From: Pseudobdellovibrionaceae bacterium
Lineage (GTDB): Bacteria > Bdellovibrionota > Bdellovibrionia > Bdellovibrionales > Bdellovibrionaceae
Reading direction: 5' to 3'
NCBI GenBank assembly: GCA_016719575.1
Contig: JADJYV010000002.1
Location: 551,879-615,878, forward strand
Length of the DNA: 64,000 nucleotides
Shown: piece after piece, positions 36,192 through 45,220 of the stretch
Position numbering within the stretch: position 1 is the stretch's first letter
Layout: each line of letters opens with the position of its first letter
Translations under genes and position numbers: made by a program
The notes under the pieces: generated by a model
Told to the model about the DNA's origin: nothing
The model's database searches: none
What the model saw: only the letters and a program-made list of their open reading frames with translations

Positions 36192-36554
36192 AGTGCTGAA
36201 TTAATATTGTTTATTACACCAAAAACACTTAAATTCGTGTCTTGGCCCAAACTAATAAGATTGGGCCAGATTTTCATCTCTTTGTATTTGTAAAAGAGGG
36301 TAATGATTTTTAAAAATCAAAGTAACAATAAAAATAATGACTAATTTTTTGAATTTTAGGTTCAATGACAAGTAAGTCAGTGGTTTTTGCGAAAATTTAA
36401 AGGTGCTTCAAAATATGTTCACACCTTTTTAATACACCAAAATTTCGAATTTAATTGAAGTTACAACAACATGATAAATTTCAACCGACCAACTCGATCA
36501 AACTCTACTGGTCACACAATTATTACAATAATCTACTGCACTTCTTTAAAAAGA
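36192..36554. other. AT-rich intergenic stretch with terminator
   Basis: No gene supported. It holds the terminator of the RCC1 gene (36243-36274) and AT-rich spacer, then the 3' end of the small minus-strand gene at 36555. Confidence 0.5.
36243..36274 (+). terminator. Rho-independent terminator of the RCC1 gene
   Basis: Stem TGGCCCAA (36243-36250) and TTGGGCCA (36261-36268), a 10-nt loop, followed by GATTTTC. It lies 51 nt past the stop codon of the RCC1 gene. Confidence 0.7.
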
Positions 36555-36731
36555 TTAACTTGCTTTCTTTTTACTGGCCTTGCTTTTCACACGTTCAAGC
36601 CAACTTGAAAGTTCAGCATCTTCAATCTCAACTTCATGAACTATTTTTCCTTGAAGAGCTTTTTTAAGTCTTGGTAATGATTTTTTTTGAACCTCAGCTT
36701 TTAATTTTAAACAATCTATTTTTTTACTCAT
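36555..36731 (-). CDS. Small basic protein, 58 residues
   Basis: ATG 36731 has AGAGG about 10 nt upstream. The 58-residue product begins MSKKIDCLKLKAEVQKK, is Lys-rich, and ends in KSKASKKKAS, with a central amphipathic segment (GKIVHEVEIEDAELSSWLERV). It has no close reading partner in other frames and no known family that I can name. Its small size, basic ends and position in an AT-rich tRNA-flanking zone are compatible with a toxin-antitoxin or mobile-element accessory gene, but nothing demonstrates this. Confidence 0.5.
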   Translation of the reverse strand: MSKKIDCLKLKAEVQKKSLPRLKKALQGKIVHEVEIEDAELSSWLERVKSKASKKKAS

Positions 36732-36825
36732 CGAAACGTACCTCTGTCAATAGTAACAAAGATTTCATAAAGCTCCTTTGATCGGCTGATGGGCGCACCA
36801 TTGAACTCAATTGGGGTTCATGAAG

Positions 36826-36855
36826 CGAGTGTCGAAAGGTTATCTTCGACACTCG
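36826..36855 (-). repeat. Inverted repeat downstream of the DUF333 gene
   Basis: An 11-bp perfect stem, CGAGTGTCGAA and TTCGACACTCG, around an 8-nt loop. It lies 18 nt beyond the stop of the minus-strand gene at 36874. No T-tract follows on that strand, so it is a hairpin that may slow or protect the mRNA rather than a classical terminator. Confidence 0.55.
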
Positions 36856-36873
36856 GATAAGACAAGAGTATCC

Positions 36874-37263
36874 TTATTTTTCTTTCGTCACATCAATGGC
36901 GCGAAATAGCGTCCATTGTTCAACCACACAGAGGCCTCGTTCGCCTTCTAGGGTATCTTCAATGCGAAGAGCTCCGCCAATATCGTAGCAGTTAACTGCT
37001 GCTGGGTTTGGCAGGGCAACACTTCCACTTCCCGGCTTCTTCACCATGCCTCGTTTGTCCATTTCGGTGTAGAGATGCCATTCATCGACAACACAATTAG
37101 CATTTTGCCCTTCTGGCATTTCGTAATTCTCAAGAACGCCTTCAAGCTTTACGCAGTTCACTGCTGCCGGATTTGCCGGACCTACCGTTGAAGAACCGCC
37201 AGCGTAAGAATGTGTGCCCGCGAGCATTATGGTTAGAATCATAACTTTAAATTTGTTTTTCAT
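36874..37263 (-). CDS. Exported DUF333-repeat protein
   Basis: A 129-residue protein with a signal peptide (FKVMILTIMLAGTHSYA). ATG 37263 has GGGAG six bases upstream; the longer reading to 37299 would precede it with 12 unlikely residues. The mature part holds two tandem copies of a Cys-containing module: NPAAVNCVKLEGVLE...CVVDEWHLYTEM and NPAAVNCYDIGGALR...CVVEQWTLFRAI. This pattern is DUF333 (often called 'putative hemolysin' without proof). Divergent from the TIGR02147 regulator 107 bp away, suggesting that the regulator controls it. Confidence 0.85.
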   Translation of the reverse strand: MKNKFKVMILTIMLAGTHSYAGGSSTVGPANPAAVNCVKLEGVLENYEMPEGQNANCVVDEWHLYTEMDKRGMVKKPGSGSVALPNPAAVNCYDIGGALRIEDTLEGERGLCVVEQWTLFRAIDVTKEK

Positions 37264-37370
37264 TTTATCTCCCATCCTCTGTCGAGTTGTTAAGTGCAAT
37301 ATCTACGAAATTAAATCATTGCGCAATAATCTTATTGTCAAAATATCAATGATTCGTTTATGTTTTGTAA

Positions 37371-38168
37371 ATGACAGTCTACGACTACGACGACTATTTA
37401 ACCTATATTCAAGAAAACCTAAATAAAAATACGGATGTTCGGGGGTTTCACGCCCAGTTGGCCAAGGCGGCAGGAATGCACCCCTCGTATCTTTCAAGAA
37501 TTCTTCACCAATCCATTCATTTAACGCCAGACCAAGCGGCCGGACTATGTAATTTTTGGAATTTAGATCGGGATGAAACAAACTATTTTATGAATCTTGT
37601 ACACTTAGCTCGTGCGGGCACCCCTAATTTAAAAAGAATCATTGAAGCTGAGCTGAAAATCATAAGAGACAAACACCAAAACCTAGGGGAAAGTCTTCCC
37701 GCAGAAAAAGTCGATACGCAAAAGGAAAATCTTTACTATTCGGCTTGGTATTATTGCGCTGTTCACGTTCTTTTGACTATCCCCAAGATGCAGACCGAAG
37801 CGGCGATTTCAGAAAAGTTGAATTTGCCCTTGAACCATGTTCGAAAAGTCCTGGAATCCCTTGAGAATCTAAATTTGGCCAAGAGAAATAAAAATAGGTG
37901 GGAGCCCACAAAAAGCAATATCCACCTCGATAATGAATCATGGATGGCCGCCGTACACCATATTAATTGGCGCACGAAAGTCACAGACCGGATTCAATTT
38001 AAAAATCCAGAAGATTTGCACTTCACGGGTCTGCACACCCTCAGTACGAGTGATTTCAAAAAAGTAAAAAGTTTACTTCTCGAAACGATCGTAAAAGTTG
38101 ATAAAATAGTTCGACCTTCACCGGAAGAAGAATTGGGCTGCCTTCTGATTGACTGGTCCGTTTTCTAA
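37371..38168 (+). CDS. TIGR02147-family regulator
   Basis: A 265-residue protein of the TIGR02147 family, described mainly from Bdellovibrio and Fibrobacter: N-terminal YDDYLTYIQENLN, an HTH-like segment with AKAAGMHPSYLSRILHQ, LTPDQAAGLCNFWNLDRDET and the C-terminal domain with YYSAWYYCAVHVLLTI. The middle contains a second winged-helix-like part (AAISEKLNLPLNHVRKVLESLENLNLA). Probably a DNA-binding regulator. It faces the DUF333 gene across 107 bp and could repress or activate both. A candidate palindrome ATTGCGCAAT lies between them at 37318-37327. Confidence 0.9.
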   Translation: MTVYDYDDYLTYIQENLNKNTDVRGFHAQLAKAAGMHPSYLSRILHQSIHLTPDQAAGLCNFWNLDRDETNYFMNLVHLARAGTPNLKRIIEAELKIIRDKHQNLGESLPAEKVDTQKENLYYSAWYYCAVHVLLTIPKMQTEAAISEKLNLPLNHVRKVLESLENLNLAKRNKNRWEPTKSNIHLDNESWMAAVHHINWRTKVTDRIQFKNPEDLHFTGLHTLSTSDFKKVKSLLLETIVKVDKIVRPSPEEELGCLLIDWSVF

Positions 38169-38227
38169 ACTTACTGAATTTAAAGCCGTCTCCATATCGG
38201 GGTCTTAATGGTATAGGCGACGGATAG

Positions 38228-38401
38228 GACCTCTTAGAGATAGTAGCAACCGAACTAAAAATAAAAGATCCCTATTTAGTCGAGAAAGACTACTGGATCA
38301 TGCACTGCCTTTGAGAGCTTGCAAATTTAGGTCGTAAATTTGAATTAAAAGGTAGAACTTCGCTTTCAAAAGGTTACCAATGCAGCTTCAGTCGTTTCGA
38401 C
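38228..38401 (+). pseudogene. Remnant of AbiEii-type nucleotidyltransferase toxin
   Basis: About 58 codons with an in-frame stop. The text reads ATELKIKDPYLVEKDYWI, MHCL, stop (TGA 38312-38314), ELANLGRKFELKG, RTSLSKGYQ, SRFD. This is the start of AbiEii/AbiGii toxin proteins (EKDY....L..L......FKGGT.LSK.Y...RFSEDID), with the Trp codon mutated to TGA and a GGT-to-GGTAGA change replacing KGG by KGR. An AbiEi antitoxin gene is not seen. It is a decayed abortive-infection toxin, probably non-functional. Family call by motif. Confidence 0.6.
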
Positions 38402-38420
38402 GGTCACACAATTCAAATTT

Positions 38421-38603
38421 TCACATGCGATAGAGCAATAGTTTATTTTTGAAAAATACGCCGCCAATGACTCCGCCAATAATACCAGCAAAAGAGTTGA
38501 TGGCTTGCGTTTGCTGCGAAGCCAGTTGAAGGCTCTCGCGAGGTACAAGATGTGGAACGATTCCGCCTGAAGCCGCATTGAAAAGTCCCGACCCAATGAA
38601 AAA
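38421..38603 (-). pseudogene. Remnant of an MFS transporter
   Basis: About 60 codons ending in TGA at 38421-38423 and bounded upstream by an in-frame stop at 38604-38606. The translation FFIGSGLFNAASGGIVPHLV, PRESLQLASQQTQAINSFAG, IIGGVIGGVFF is a middle piece of a major-facilitator exporter (cf. 'GNAFFNPAYTALIPDLVPKERLQRANAL...GILGPALGG' in EntS-like proteins). The rest of the gene is missing, so it is a decayed copy. Confidence 0.6.
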
Positions 38604-38624
38604 TCAAGCATTCCAAATTTCATA

Positions 38625-41600
38625 TTATGGATTGATCTCAACTGCTTTTATTAAGTTGTCGTCGGAAACCCTGTCGATCAACTTGTTAATGGGATCAAAA
38701 CCTCCCCTGACAGGCTCCTGGTCAGCATCCAATTCAATGATGTTATCCCCACTATGCAGACGGTGCTTCTGAAGATAAAGAATGTTGCCATCTTTATCAA
38801 ATAATCCAACATCGACAAAATCATTCATGGGAACTTCGCTTTCTCGACCCAGTTCATCTGCACGAATCTTTTTGCAATGCCCTTTGATGGTGACCTTGAA
38901 CCTCTCCCCCTCTTTCCTCACTGAGACAGAGTCGGTACGATTGTCGTAAAATGTGATCGTCTCAAAGAGATCCTCAATCAAATACTTTTTCTCCGGAGGC
39001 GCCACTTTTCTAAATCGCTCAACTAAATCGACAGCGCGAGGGAATGGCGCCCCTTTGTAAGAAACATCCTTAAGAAAATCCCGCAGCACCCCGTTGACTG
39101 TATCTTCACCCAGGTAATCTTTCAGGGCATAGAAGACAATACTGCCTTTATTATAATGAATATATTGTTGGTTTTCATTCAATGCGAGGGGCAGCTCCTT
39201 CTTGGTTTCGCGGCTACGTCCATTGAGATATTTATCCAACTCATACTTCAAAAACTTTTTCATCTGTTTGGGGCCGTACTCCTTTTCCTGCACCATTAAG
39301 GAGGAATATTGGGCCAGGGACTCCGATAGCATGGTGGCCCCCTGAAGCCTTCCGCTAATGACTTGATGCGCCCACCACTGGTGGGCCATTTCATGAGAGG
39401 TGACATAAAATGGAAAGTCGATACTTTCAGGATCCCCTTCACGAACCTTTGCAATGAAACCGATACTTTCAGAATATGGAATCGTATTGGGAAATGCTTG
39501 AGCAAAAGTCGCATAACGAGGAAACTCGATAATCCTAAATTGCCGAAACTGGTAAGGTGAGAAATTTTTAGTGAAATAGTCCAAAGACTTTTTTACGGAA
39601 TTAATCATTCTCGGAATATCTGTTGTATGTCCCGGATGGTGATAGACTTCGATGTTGACATCATTCCACTTATCCCGGACGACCTCATAGCGAGCAGATA
39701 GGAATGCGTAGAAATTCAGGATTGGACGGTCCATCTTGTAGTGGAAATATCTCCTGTCCCCTTCCAGCCATTCCTTCTCTAAATACCCCGGCGCGATAGC
39801 AATTTGGTCTTTTGACGTACTTACAACCGCATCGAAATCAATCCATGATCCCTCATCTGAAATATAGGTTTTTTTTGCGGCGTCACGGTCGTTCACGTCT
39901 GCCATTCGAGGCCGTGCGGCTAGACCGTATTTTCTTCGGCTCTTGTCCTCTTCAAGTTCTCTGTTCACACCATATCCGATGACAGGTGCAAAATCAGTCC
40001 CATAAAAGAAAGATCCATTTTGAACGATTTTCTTTTGAAACTCATCATTGCTAAATCCATGAGGCTGATAGGAATCAGTGAAGGTCAGAGTCACCTCTTC
40101 ATTCGGAAGCAGCGGCTCCTTAAATTCATATAATTTCACCTCAAGACGTGGATCCTCTTTGACAAGGGTCGCTCGTCTCGACCAATTGAGTTCACTAATC
40201 TCAAGATTCTTGTCGATATTGAGCAGAATTTTTTGAATAGGTTCCGCAGATTTATTCTTGTATTTGAGAATTCCCTTGGCCCTCAACGCCTGGGTTTCAG
40301 GGAAAATATCGACATCCACGTGAACCGAAATAATTTCCGGTTGAGCCATCTTTTCAAATGCTTTGTAAGTTCGTTCGTAGTCGACACGTTTTAATTCTTT
40401 TTCCGACTTCGCCTCATAGGAATTCAAAATATTTGTATTGTAGAAAATAAAAGCGCCCATCGCCAACCAACCTGACAGCGACGTCGTCAATAAAATCTTA
40501 TGTCGCGCCTGAAGCCTTCTTTTAGATTCCCTCAATGTTGTTTTGAAACTTTGAATAGCTCCTCTGCGCCAAAACAAAACTGTTAAAACCGCTAGACCGA
40601 GATGAAAGAAGAGCCAGTACAAGCCTAGGCTTGTAAATGGCAGCCAGGAAGTTCCAAATTTGTTCATGTCGGAATAGGCAGCACGAGGAATTTGACCTAT
40701 AAGAAAAAGCCGATGATCAAAGCCCAGTGATGGCAACCAAAGGAGAAGGATCCAATAAAGAATTACAACTGAATGTCCAACGTATTTATTCCTCACTAAG
40801 GTCTGAACAAACAGAGCAAGAATACAAACCATGAGGCGCGAAGGCAGTGAGTAAATAAAAAGGTGGTCAAAATAGACGCTCCATTCAAAATTGAAATACC
40901 CTTTAAATGCTTGGATTAAAACACAACAAATGAGAATGACCACAGAAAGAAGAATCTGGATAAATGAAAGAGACAAAAGTTTCGACAAGTAAAGATAGGC
41001 ATTTGAAACTGGTTTAGAGTCCACCAGTTCGAAAAAGTGCTGATCCCTGTCTTTCCAAATCAGTTCGCCAGCATAGAATGTTGTTAAAATAACAATAAAG
41101 ATCCCGAACGAGCCGCCAATGATCTCAAGGACGTGATAGGTCACTGGCAAAGTTTCGGTCCCGTATATTTTTCCAACTTGTCCGCTAATCGAAAAAATAT
41201 AGAGGATCCCGCAAAGAAGTATCATCAAAAAATAAATATTTGAAAACGCCTGTTTAAACTCGGACCAAGCAAGCCCGATAAAAACTTTGATAGAATTGGG
41301 TTGCAAACTTGCCGTAGGTAGAAGGCCCTCTATTCCTTTGAATGACAAACTAGTGGCTTGCTCATCAATTTTTTTCTTTTTTTCTTTAGGAAGTTTAAAT
41401 GGATCAAAGAGGACATACGCCATGGCCAAAAATATCAATCCGATGGCCGCCCATAAAATGCGGTTGTACAAAAAAACTCCGGTCACAGGAATGACTCTCG
41501 TGCTTTGTTCTGCAACCGACCAGTACCGAATCACCTGTGTAGCGGCCTCCAAACCAAGGGGTTCAATGATGGCTGCAACAAATTTATTCTCAAGGTCCGA

Positions 41601-42206
41601 TGTTAAACTTTGTGAGATCAACCATCCGGTAAAAACAGAAATACTTGCGAAGTAGACTGGGGCCATCTTCTTAAAAATTGCAACAACAGCAGTAAATATA
41701 GCTCCAAAAATAAAAATGTTCGGAATGACATTGGTGAGATAGGGTGCCAAATAAAACCAAAAATGATTGTCCCCGACGAGTGATCGATCTACGAAGGGCA
41801 TCAGTGTCGCCATCCATATCCCCACACCAATCGAAGACAAGACTACCAGCGATGAAATTGTAGATCCAATGTAGCGCACAAGAAAATAGAACCGTTTGGT
41901 TACTGGTGTGGCGAAAAGAATTTGACCGAACTTATTTTCAAAATCTTTATTAATGGACTGCCCGAACAAGGGAGCCGTGACCAAAAGGCCTAAATATCCA
42001 ACAAAACAAATTATGAAATTCAGGACAATAGGGCTATTCAGAGGCAACTTGTTAGAAAGACCAAAGTTGACACTGGCGCCCTTGAACGCACCCGCAAAGG
42101 TGATCGAAAACAGAAACGCTAGCGTCAAATAAACAAAAAAGTAAACTAGGGATGAGAGGCGCCCCAGTCTGTTTTTAATTTCAAAACGAAGTAAGTCAAT
42201 GAACAT
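38625..42206 (-). CDS. ABC-2 transporter permease fused to an M1-type aminopeptidase
   Basis: A 1193-residue protein. Residues 1-600 hold about 12 membrane helices in two ABC-2-permease-like blocks (NKDFENKFGQILFATPV is the family's short motif). After a further helix the extracytoplasmic C-terminal half has an M1 metallopeptidase: HEMAHQWW (about 935-942) and the third zinc ligand Glu in SESLAQY, 19 residues later, as in this fusion family. There is no canonical GAMEN motif. This 'ABC transporter permease/M1 family aminopeptidase' type occurs widely but is poorly studied. It is followed, on the same strand, from the ABC ATPase at 42215 (8 nt spacing), its partner. Confidence 0.92.
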   Translation of the reverse strand: MFIDLLRFEIKNRLGRLSSLVYFFVYLTLAFLFSITFAGAFKGASVNFGLSNKLPLNSPIVLNFIICFVGYLGLLVTAPLFGQSINKDFENKFGQILFATPVTKRFYFLVRYIGSTISSLVVLSSIGVGIWMATLMPFVDRSLVGDNHFWFYLAPYLTNVIPNIFIFGAIFTAVVAIFKKMAPVYFASISVFTGWLISQSLTSDLENKFVAAIIEPLGLEAATQVIRYWSVAEQSTRVIPVTGVFLYNRILWAAIGLIFLAMAYVLFDPFKLPKEKKKKIDEQATSLSFKGIEGLLPTASLQPNSIKVFIGLAWSEFKQAFSNIYFLMILLCGILYIFSISGQVGKIYGTETLPVTYHVLEIIGGSFGIFIVILTTFYAGELIWKDRDQHFFELVDSKPVSNAYLYLSKLLSLSFIQILLSVVILICCVLIQAFKGYFNFEWSVYFDHLFIYSLPSRLMVCILALFVQTLVRNKYVGHSVVILYWILLLWLPSLGFDHRLFLIGQIPRAAYSDMNKFGTSWLPFTSLGLYWLFFHLGLAVLTVLFWRRGAIQSFKTTLRESKRRLQARHKILLTTSLSGWLAMGAFIFYNTNILNSYEAKSEKELKRVDYERTYKAFEKMAQPEIISVHVDVDIFPETQALRAKGILKYKNKSAEPIQKILLNIDKNLEISELNWSRRATLVKEDPRLEVKLYEFKEPLLPNEEVTLTFTDSYQPHGFSNDEFQKKIVQNGSFFYGTDFAPVIGYGVNRELEEDKSRRKYGLAARPRMADVNDRDAAKKTYISDEGSWIDFDAVVSTSKDQIAIAPGYLEKEWLEGDRRYFHYKMDRPILNFYAFLSARYEVVRDKWNDVNIEVYHHPGHTTDIPRMINSVKKSLDYFTKNFSPYQFRQFRIIEFPRYATFAQAFPNTIPYSESIGFIAKVREGDPESIDFPFYVTSHEMAHQWWAHQVISGRLQGATMLSESLAQYSSLMVQEKEYGPKQMKKFLKYELDKYLNGRSRETKKELPLALNENQQYIHYNKGSIVFYALKDYLGEDTVNGVLRDFLKDVSYKGAPFPRAVDLVERFRKVAPPEKKYLIEDLFETITFYDNRTDSVSVRKEGERFKVTIKGHCKKIRADELGRESEVPMNDFVDVGLFDKDGNILYLQKHRLHSGDNIIELDADQEPVRGGFDPINKLIDRVSDDNLIKAVEINP

Positions 42207-42214
42207 AAATCACC

Positions 42215-43087
42215 CTATTGAATGTACGAACGAATGTGTGCAAAATAGACATCTTCAAGATCCGGTGTGGCCGAGACAAATCCATTGTCCGGAAGTGTCT
42301 CACCATACACTCGCATCATGACCTTTCCATGGGTGAGACGCATTGAGATGACTTTGTATTTTGAAGAGCATCCTTCGACTTCCGACTTATCGAATATTTT
42401 CTGCCAAACTTTCCCTTTCATTTTTTCGATGGCAAGTAGTGGGGACTGCTGAACCAAAACTCTTCCGTTATTGATGATGGCCATGTCCTGGCATAAATCA
42501 CTGACGTCAGAAACAATGTGAGTGGACAAAATCACCGTCACGTTTTCGCCGATTTGACTGAGAAGGTTGTGAAAGCGGTCTCTTTCGTCAGGATCAAGGC
42601 CCGCCGTGGGCTCATCAACAATAATGATTTTTGGATGGGCCAAGAGGGCCTGAGCGATACCAAATCGTTGTTTCATCCCACCCGAATAACCACCCAAGTT
42701 CTTTTTTCTATGCTTCGATAGGTTTGTAAGTTCCAATAGGCGATCCACCGTCTCTTTTCGAACCCGGACATCTGTCAAACCCTTGAGAATGGCCAGGTGA
42801 TTCAACAAATCTTCGGCTGAGGATGTAGGATAGACACCAAATTCCTGGGGTAAATAGCCCAGCATGGATCTCATTTTTTCTTTATCTCCAAGAACGTTCA
42901 GATCATTGAAGACTATTGCACCTTCGTCGGGATCTTGAAGAGTCGCAATCGTCCGCATAAGACTCGACTTGCCGGCACCGTTCGGGCCCAGAAGCCCGAA
43001 CATGCCTTTGCCGATCTTGAGATTCACTCCGTTGAGTGCCTTAACGCCATTTGGATAGGTTTTCTTCAAATTTGAAATAGTTAGCAT
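42215..43087 (-). CDS. ABC transporter ATP-binding protein
   Basis: A 290-residue ATPase: Walker A GPNGAGKSSLM, Q-loop region LPQEFGVYPT, signature LGGYSGGMKQRFG, Walker B IIIVDEPTAGLDP and switch His in STHIVSD. ATG 43087 has GAGGGACC just before it; a longer frame to 43147 overlaps the divergent promoter and is not used. It is first of a two-gene operon with the permease-M1 fusion and is divergent from the HTH regulator at 43206, 118 bp away. Confidence 0.95.
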   Translation of the reverse strand: MLTISNLKKTYPNGVKALNGVNLKIGKGMFGLLGPNGAGKSSLMRTIATLQDPDEGAIVFNDLNVLGDKEKMRSMLGYLPQEFGVYPTSSAEDLLNHLAILKGLTDVRVRKETVDRLLELTNLSKHRKKNLGGYSGGMKQRFGIAQALLAHPKIIIVDEPTAGLDPDERDRFHNLLSQIGENVTVILSTHIVSDVSDLCQDMAIINNGRVLVQQSPLLAIEKMKGKVWQKIFDKSEVEGCSSKYKVISMRLTHGKVMMRVYGETLPDNGFVSATPDLEDVYFAHIRSYIQ

Positions 43088-43154
43088 GGTCCCTCGGTTT
43101 CTTAGCCAACAGCAGATACTTCTCGTGCTCCAATATTGCAATTTCAATTTGAAT

Positions 43155-43181
43155 AGTATACGAAATGGGTACCTTTATCAA
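43155..43181 (-). promoter_or_regulatory. Candidate promoter of the ABC-M1 operon
   Basis: On the minus strand, TTGATA (43181-43176) and TATACT (43160-43155) with a 15-nt spacer; the spacing is short of ideal. It lies between the ATPase start and the divergent regulator. Confidence 0.4.
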
Positions 43182-43205
43182 ACAAAGCGGCAACGGAGGT
43201 GGCTA

Positions 43206-43943
43206 ATGGACAGTGTATTTTTTATTAAAGCTCTCAAGCAAGAATTGCGGTCCTCCAGGGTCACTTACAAAGATTTGTCGAAGACTCTGAAGATGACCGA
43301 AGCGGGAGTCAAAAAGCTACTTAACAAACAGGATCTCTCGTTAAAACGAGCGAATTCGATTTGTGAAGCCATTGGCGTTTCAATGTATGACATTATGAAA
43401 GCCGCCGAAGAAGCCACAATGAAAGACCAAAGATTTTCCGAAGAGCAAACTCAGTTTTTTCTGGAGAATCCTAATTATTTCAACTTTTACATGCAACTAG
43501 CATATGAACAAAAATCGCCTCAAGAAATTCAAGATAAAAATCTTAGTCAGCAATCCGTATTTCGCTATCTCAAAAAATTGGATGATCTGAAGTTAATTAA
43601 ACTCTTGCCCGGCAATAAAGTTCACTTTCCCGATGGAAAGGTTGGAAGTGTTTCGACCCTTGGAACTCCGCTTGAAAAGATCAAACATATCCTTACGCTC
43701 AAGTTCGTCAAGAAAGTGTCCCGCTCAAGCAACGGCATGATTTTCGGCGGTGTCTTCTTCCTCTCTGAAGAGGAAAACACAAGCCTTTTGGAAGAATTAA
43801 AGGAAATTCAGCATAAATATACTAAACGATCTCTAGCAAACAGAAGTCTTAAAAAATTAAATGACAAATTGAAATATTCTACGATTACCAACATGATTGC
43901 CATGAGTCCAACGTCCCTATTTGAAGATATTGAAAATCTTTGA
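43206..43943 (+). CDS. HTH regulator, Bdellovibrio-type (paralogue of 51991)
   Basis: A 245-residue protein. The N-terminal third is an XRE-like HTH: TYKDLSKTLKMTEAGVKKLL, then LSLKRANSICEAIGVSMYDI. The rest is a helical domain with FSEEQTQFFLENPNYFNFYMQLAYE and a short winged-helix-like part (RYLKKLDDLKLIKLLPGNKVHF). GGAGGTGGCTA precedes ATG 43206. It closely resembles the 259-residue protein at 51991 in order and key residues (YK.LSK.L.M.E.G.KKL). Divergent, 118 bp from the ABC ATPase, which it likely controls. Confidence 0.85.
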   Translation: MDSVFFIKALKQELRSSRVTYKDLSKTLKMTEAGVKKLLNKQDLSLKRANSICEAIGVSMYDIMKAAEEATMKDQRFSEEQTQFFLENPNYFNFYMQLAYEQKSPQEIQDKNLSQQSVFRYLKKLDDLKLIKLLPGNKVHFPDGKVGSVSTLGTPLEKIKHILTLKFVKKVSRSSNGMIFGGVFFLSEEENTSLLEELKEIQHKYTKRSLANRSLKKLNDKLKYSTITNMIAMSPTSLFEDIENL

Positions 43944-44221
43944 GCCCCTGTTAAGTTCAAGCTAGCTCAAAAAATGGGAGGAAAGTTACCTTGATTGATT
44001 TTCTTGAGTTGGCATTGAAAAAAATCGCGGACTTCCCCATGTCGAAATTCGTGATTCATACACTACCTTCGCTTGCATCCTCCAGATCCAATTCTGAAGA
44101 AGGTCAAGGTGCACGCAAAGATCCCCAATTTCTAATATAAATAAAACTTTGTCTTTTAAGAATCAAAAAGTGATTCTGTAACGGTAGCAACTACTGCCTG
44201 CCTTGGGCTCCAGGTTCGGCC

Positions 44222-44932
44222 CTATCGGGCCGCATCCTGCTTTCTTCCTGCTGGTGGTGCTGCATGCCGAGGTCTAAACCCCTCGCAGACAGTATTAAAC
44301 TTGGTCAGCATATCTTCATCGTCAATGTCGACTTTAGCTCCCTGACGGCATTCTTTCTGGTTCGCTTTGAAATTGATGTATTCTGAAGACGTTGAATCGT
44401 TATTACGGAGGCTGAGAATTTCTTTTACTTCGCAGTCAAGACCGAATCTTGTCAGTGAAAAGTCGTCATCATTCTCTCTTAGAATTGCTATAATTCGGCC
44501 CTGTTTTATGTAATAGATCTTCTTCCGTGCAAGATCTTTATAAACATGGGTGTAGAATTCTTGATCTGAGTTTTTTTCTTTATCTTCAGACAAATAAATT
44601 GCTACCGCACTGTACTCTACCGCTTCCTGTGCTTTCATCAGTCCCGCAAAAGAAGCCTTTCCCAGAATACTGTCAAAATACCAACTATTCCCTTTTTCTT
44701 TGCTGGTTAGTTTTTCTGTAAATTTTCGAATGGAGTTGGACTGTTCATTGTACAACTTATCATACGCCTTTCTAAACCCAGCTAGATTTGTCTTTTTCAA
44801 TTGGGCAGAATCTATCTTGGCAAGATCATTATCCAGATCGCATTTCAGCTTGGCAGCATTGGCATGGCCGACAAGGGTCATTGTACAGAACAGATAGCAA
44901 CTCAAACTGAGTCTGATCGAATAAAATTTCAT
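44222..44932 (-). CDS. Secreted protein, unknown
   Basis: A 236-residue exported protein. ATG 44932 has AAGGA upstream and starts a signal peptide (SLSCYLFCTMTLVGHANA); an earlier ATG at 44974 is unlikely. The mature part is hydrophilic and mixed, with Cys at KLKCDLD, FGLDCEV, KECRQG and NTVCEGF and a Pro/Arg-rich C-terminal tail. No family recognised. It stands alone between the regulator at 43206 and the Gly-rich protein gene, with 278 nt on one side that carry no gene I can support. Confidence 0.68.
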   Translation of the reverse strand: MKFYSIRLSLSCYLFCTMTLVGHANAAKLKCDLDNDLAKIDSAQLKKTNLAGFRKAYDKLYNEQSNSIRKFTEKLTSKEKGNSWYFDSILGKASFAGLMKAQEAVEYSAVAIYLSEDKEKNSDQEFYTHVYKDLARKKIYYIKQGRIIAILRENDDDFSLTRFGLDCEVKEILSLRNNDSTSSEYINFKANQKECRQGAKVDIDDEDMLTKFNTVCEGFRPRHAAPPAGRKQDAAR

Positions 44933-45220
44933 TTCAAATCCTTTCGTATAAATTTCAGCCGAGAAACTCAGCAAGACGAGGGAAAAATGCTAGCCCCATG
45001 TCAAAGCGCTATGAATCTCAAGATCCTGAAACACTAAACAGCTCTTGCCACTCTCGAAGAGACTCTGCAGAACATCTGAGAGAATCTTAAATTGGGTCTT
45101 CAAGTCGATGTCAGACTTTGACACCAGTATTTAGTTTAAAATGTATTTATACCTTTTCAATGAGAATAAAAATAATCCCAATGAGCTAGACTCCGGTTAT
45201 AATTCCTGCAGCAATCTGAG

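Larger units (their letters stand above)
38169..38624. other. Degenerate region with two gene remnants
   Basis: Between the TIGR02147 gene and the M1-fusion gene no intact gene exists. It holds an AbiEii-type remnant (plus strand, 38228-38401) and an MFS-transporter remnant (minus strand, 38421-38603). This suggests repeated loss after insertion in the accessory zone. Confidence 0.65.

Noticed and set aside
36826..36855. Rho-independent terminator of the DUF333 gene
   Set aside because: The stem is perfect but no T-tract follows on the minus strand, so it is listed only as an inverted repeat.
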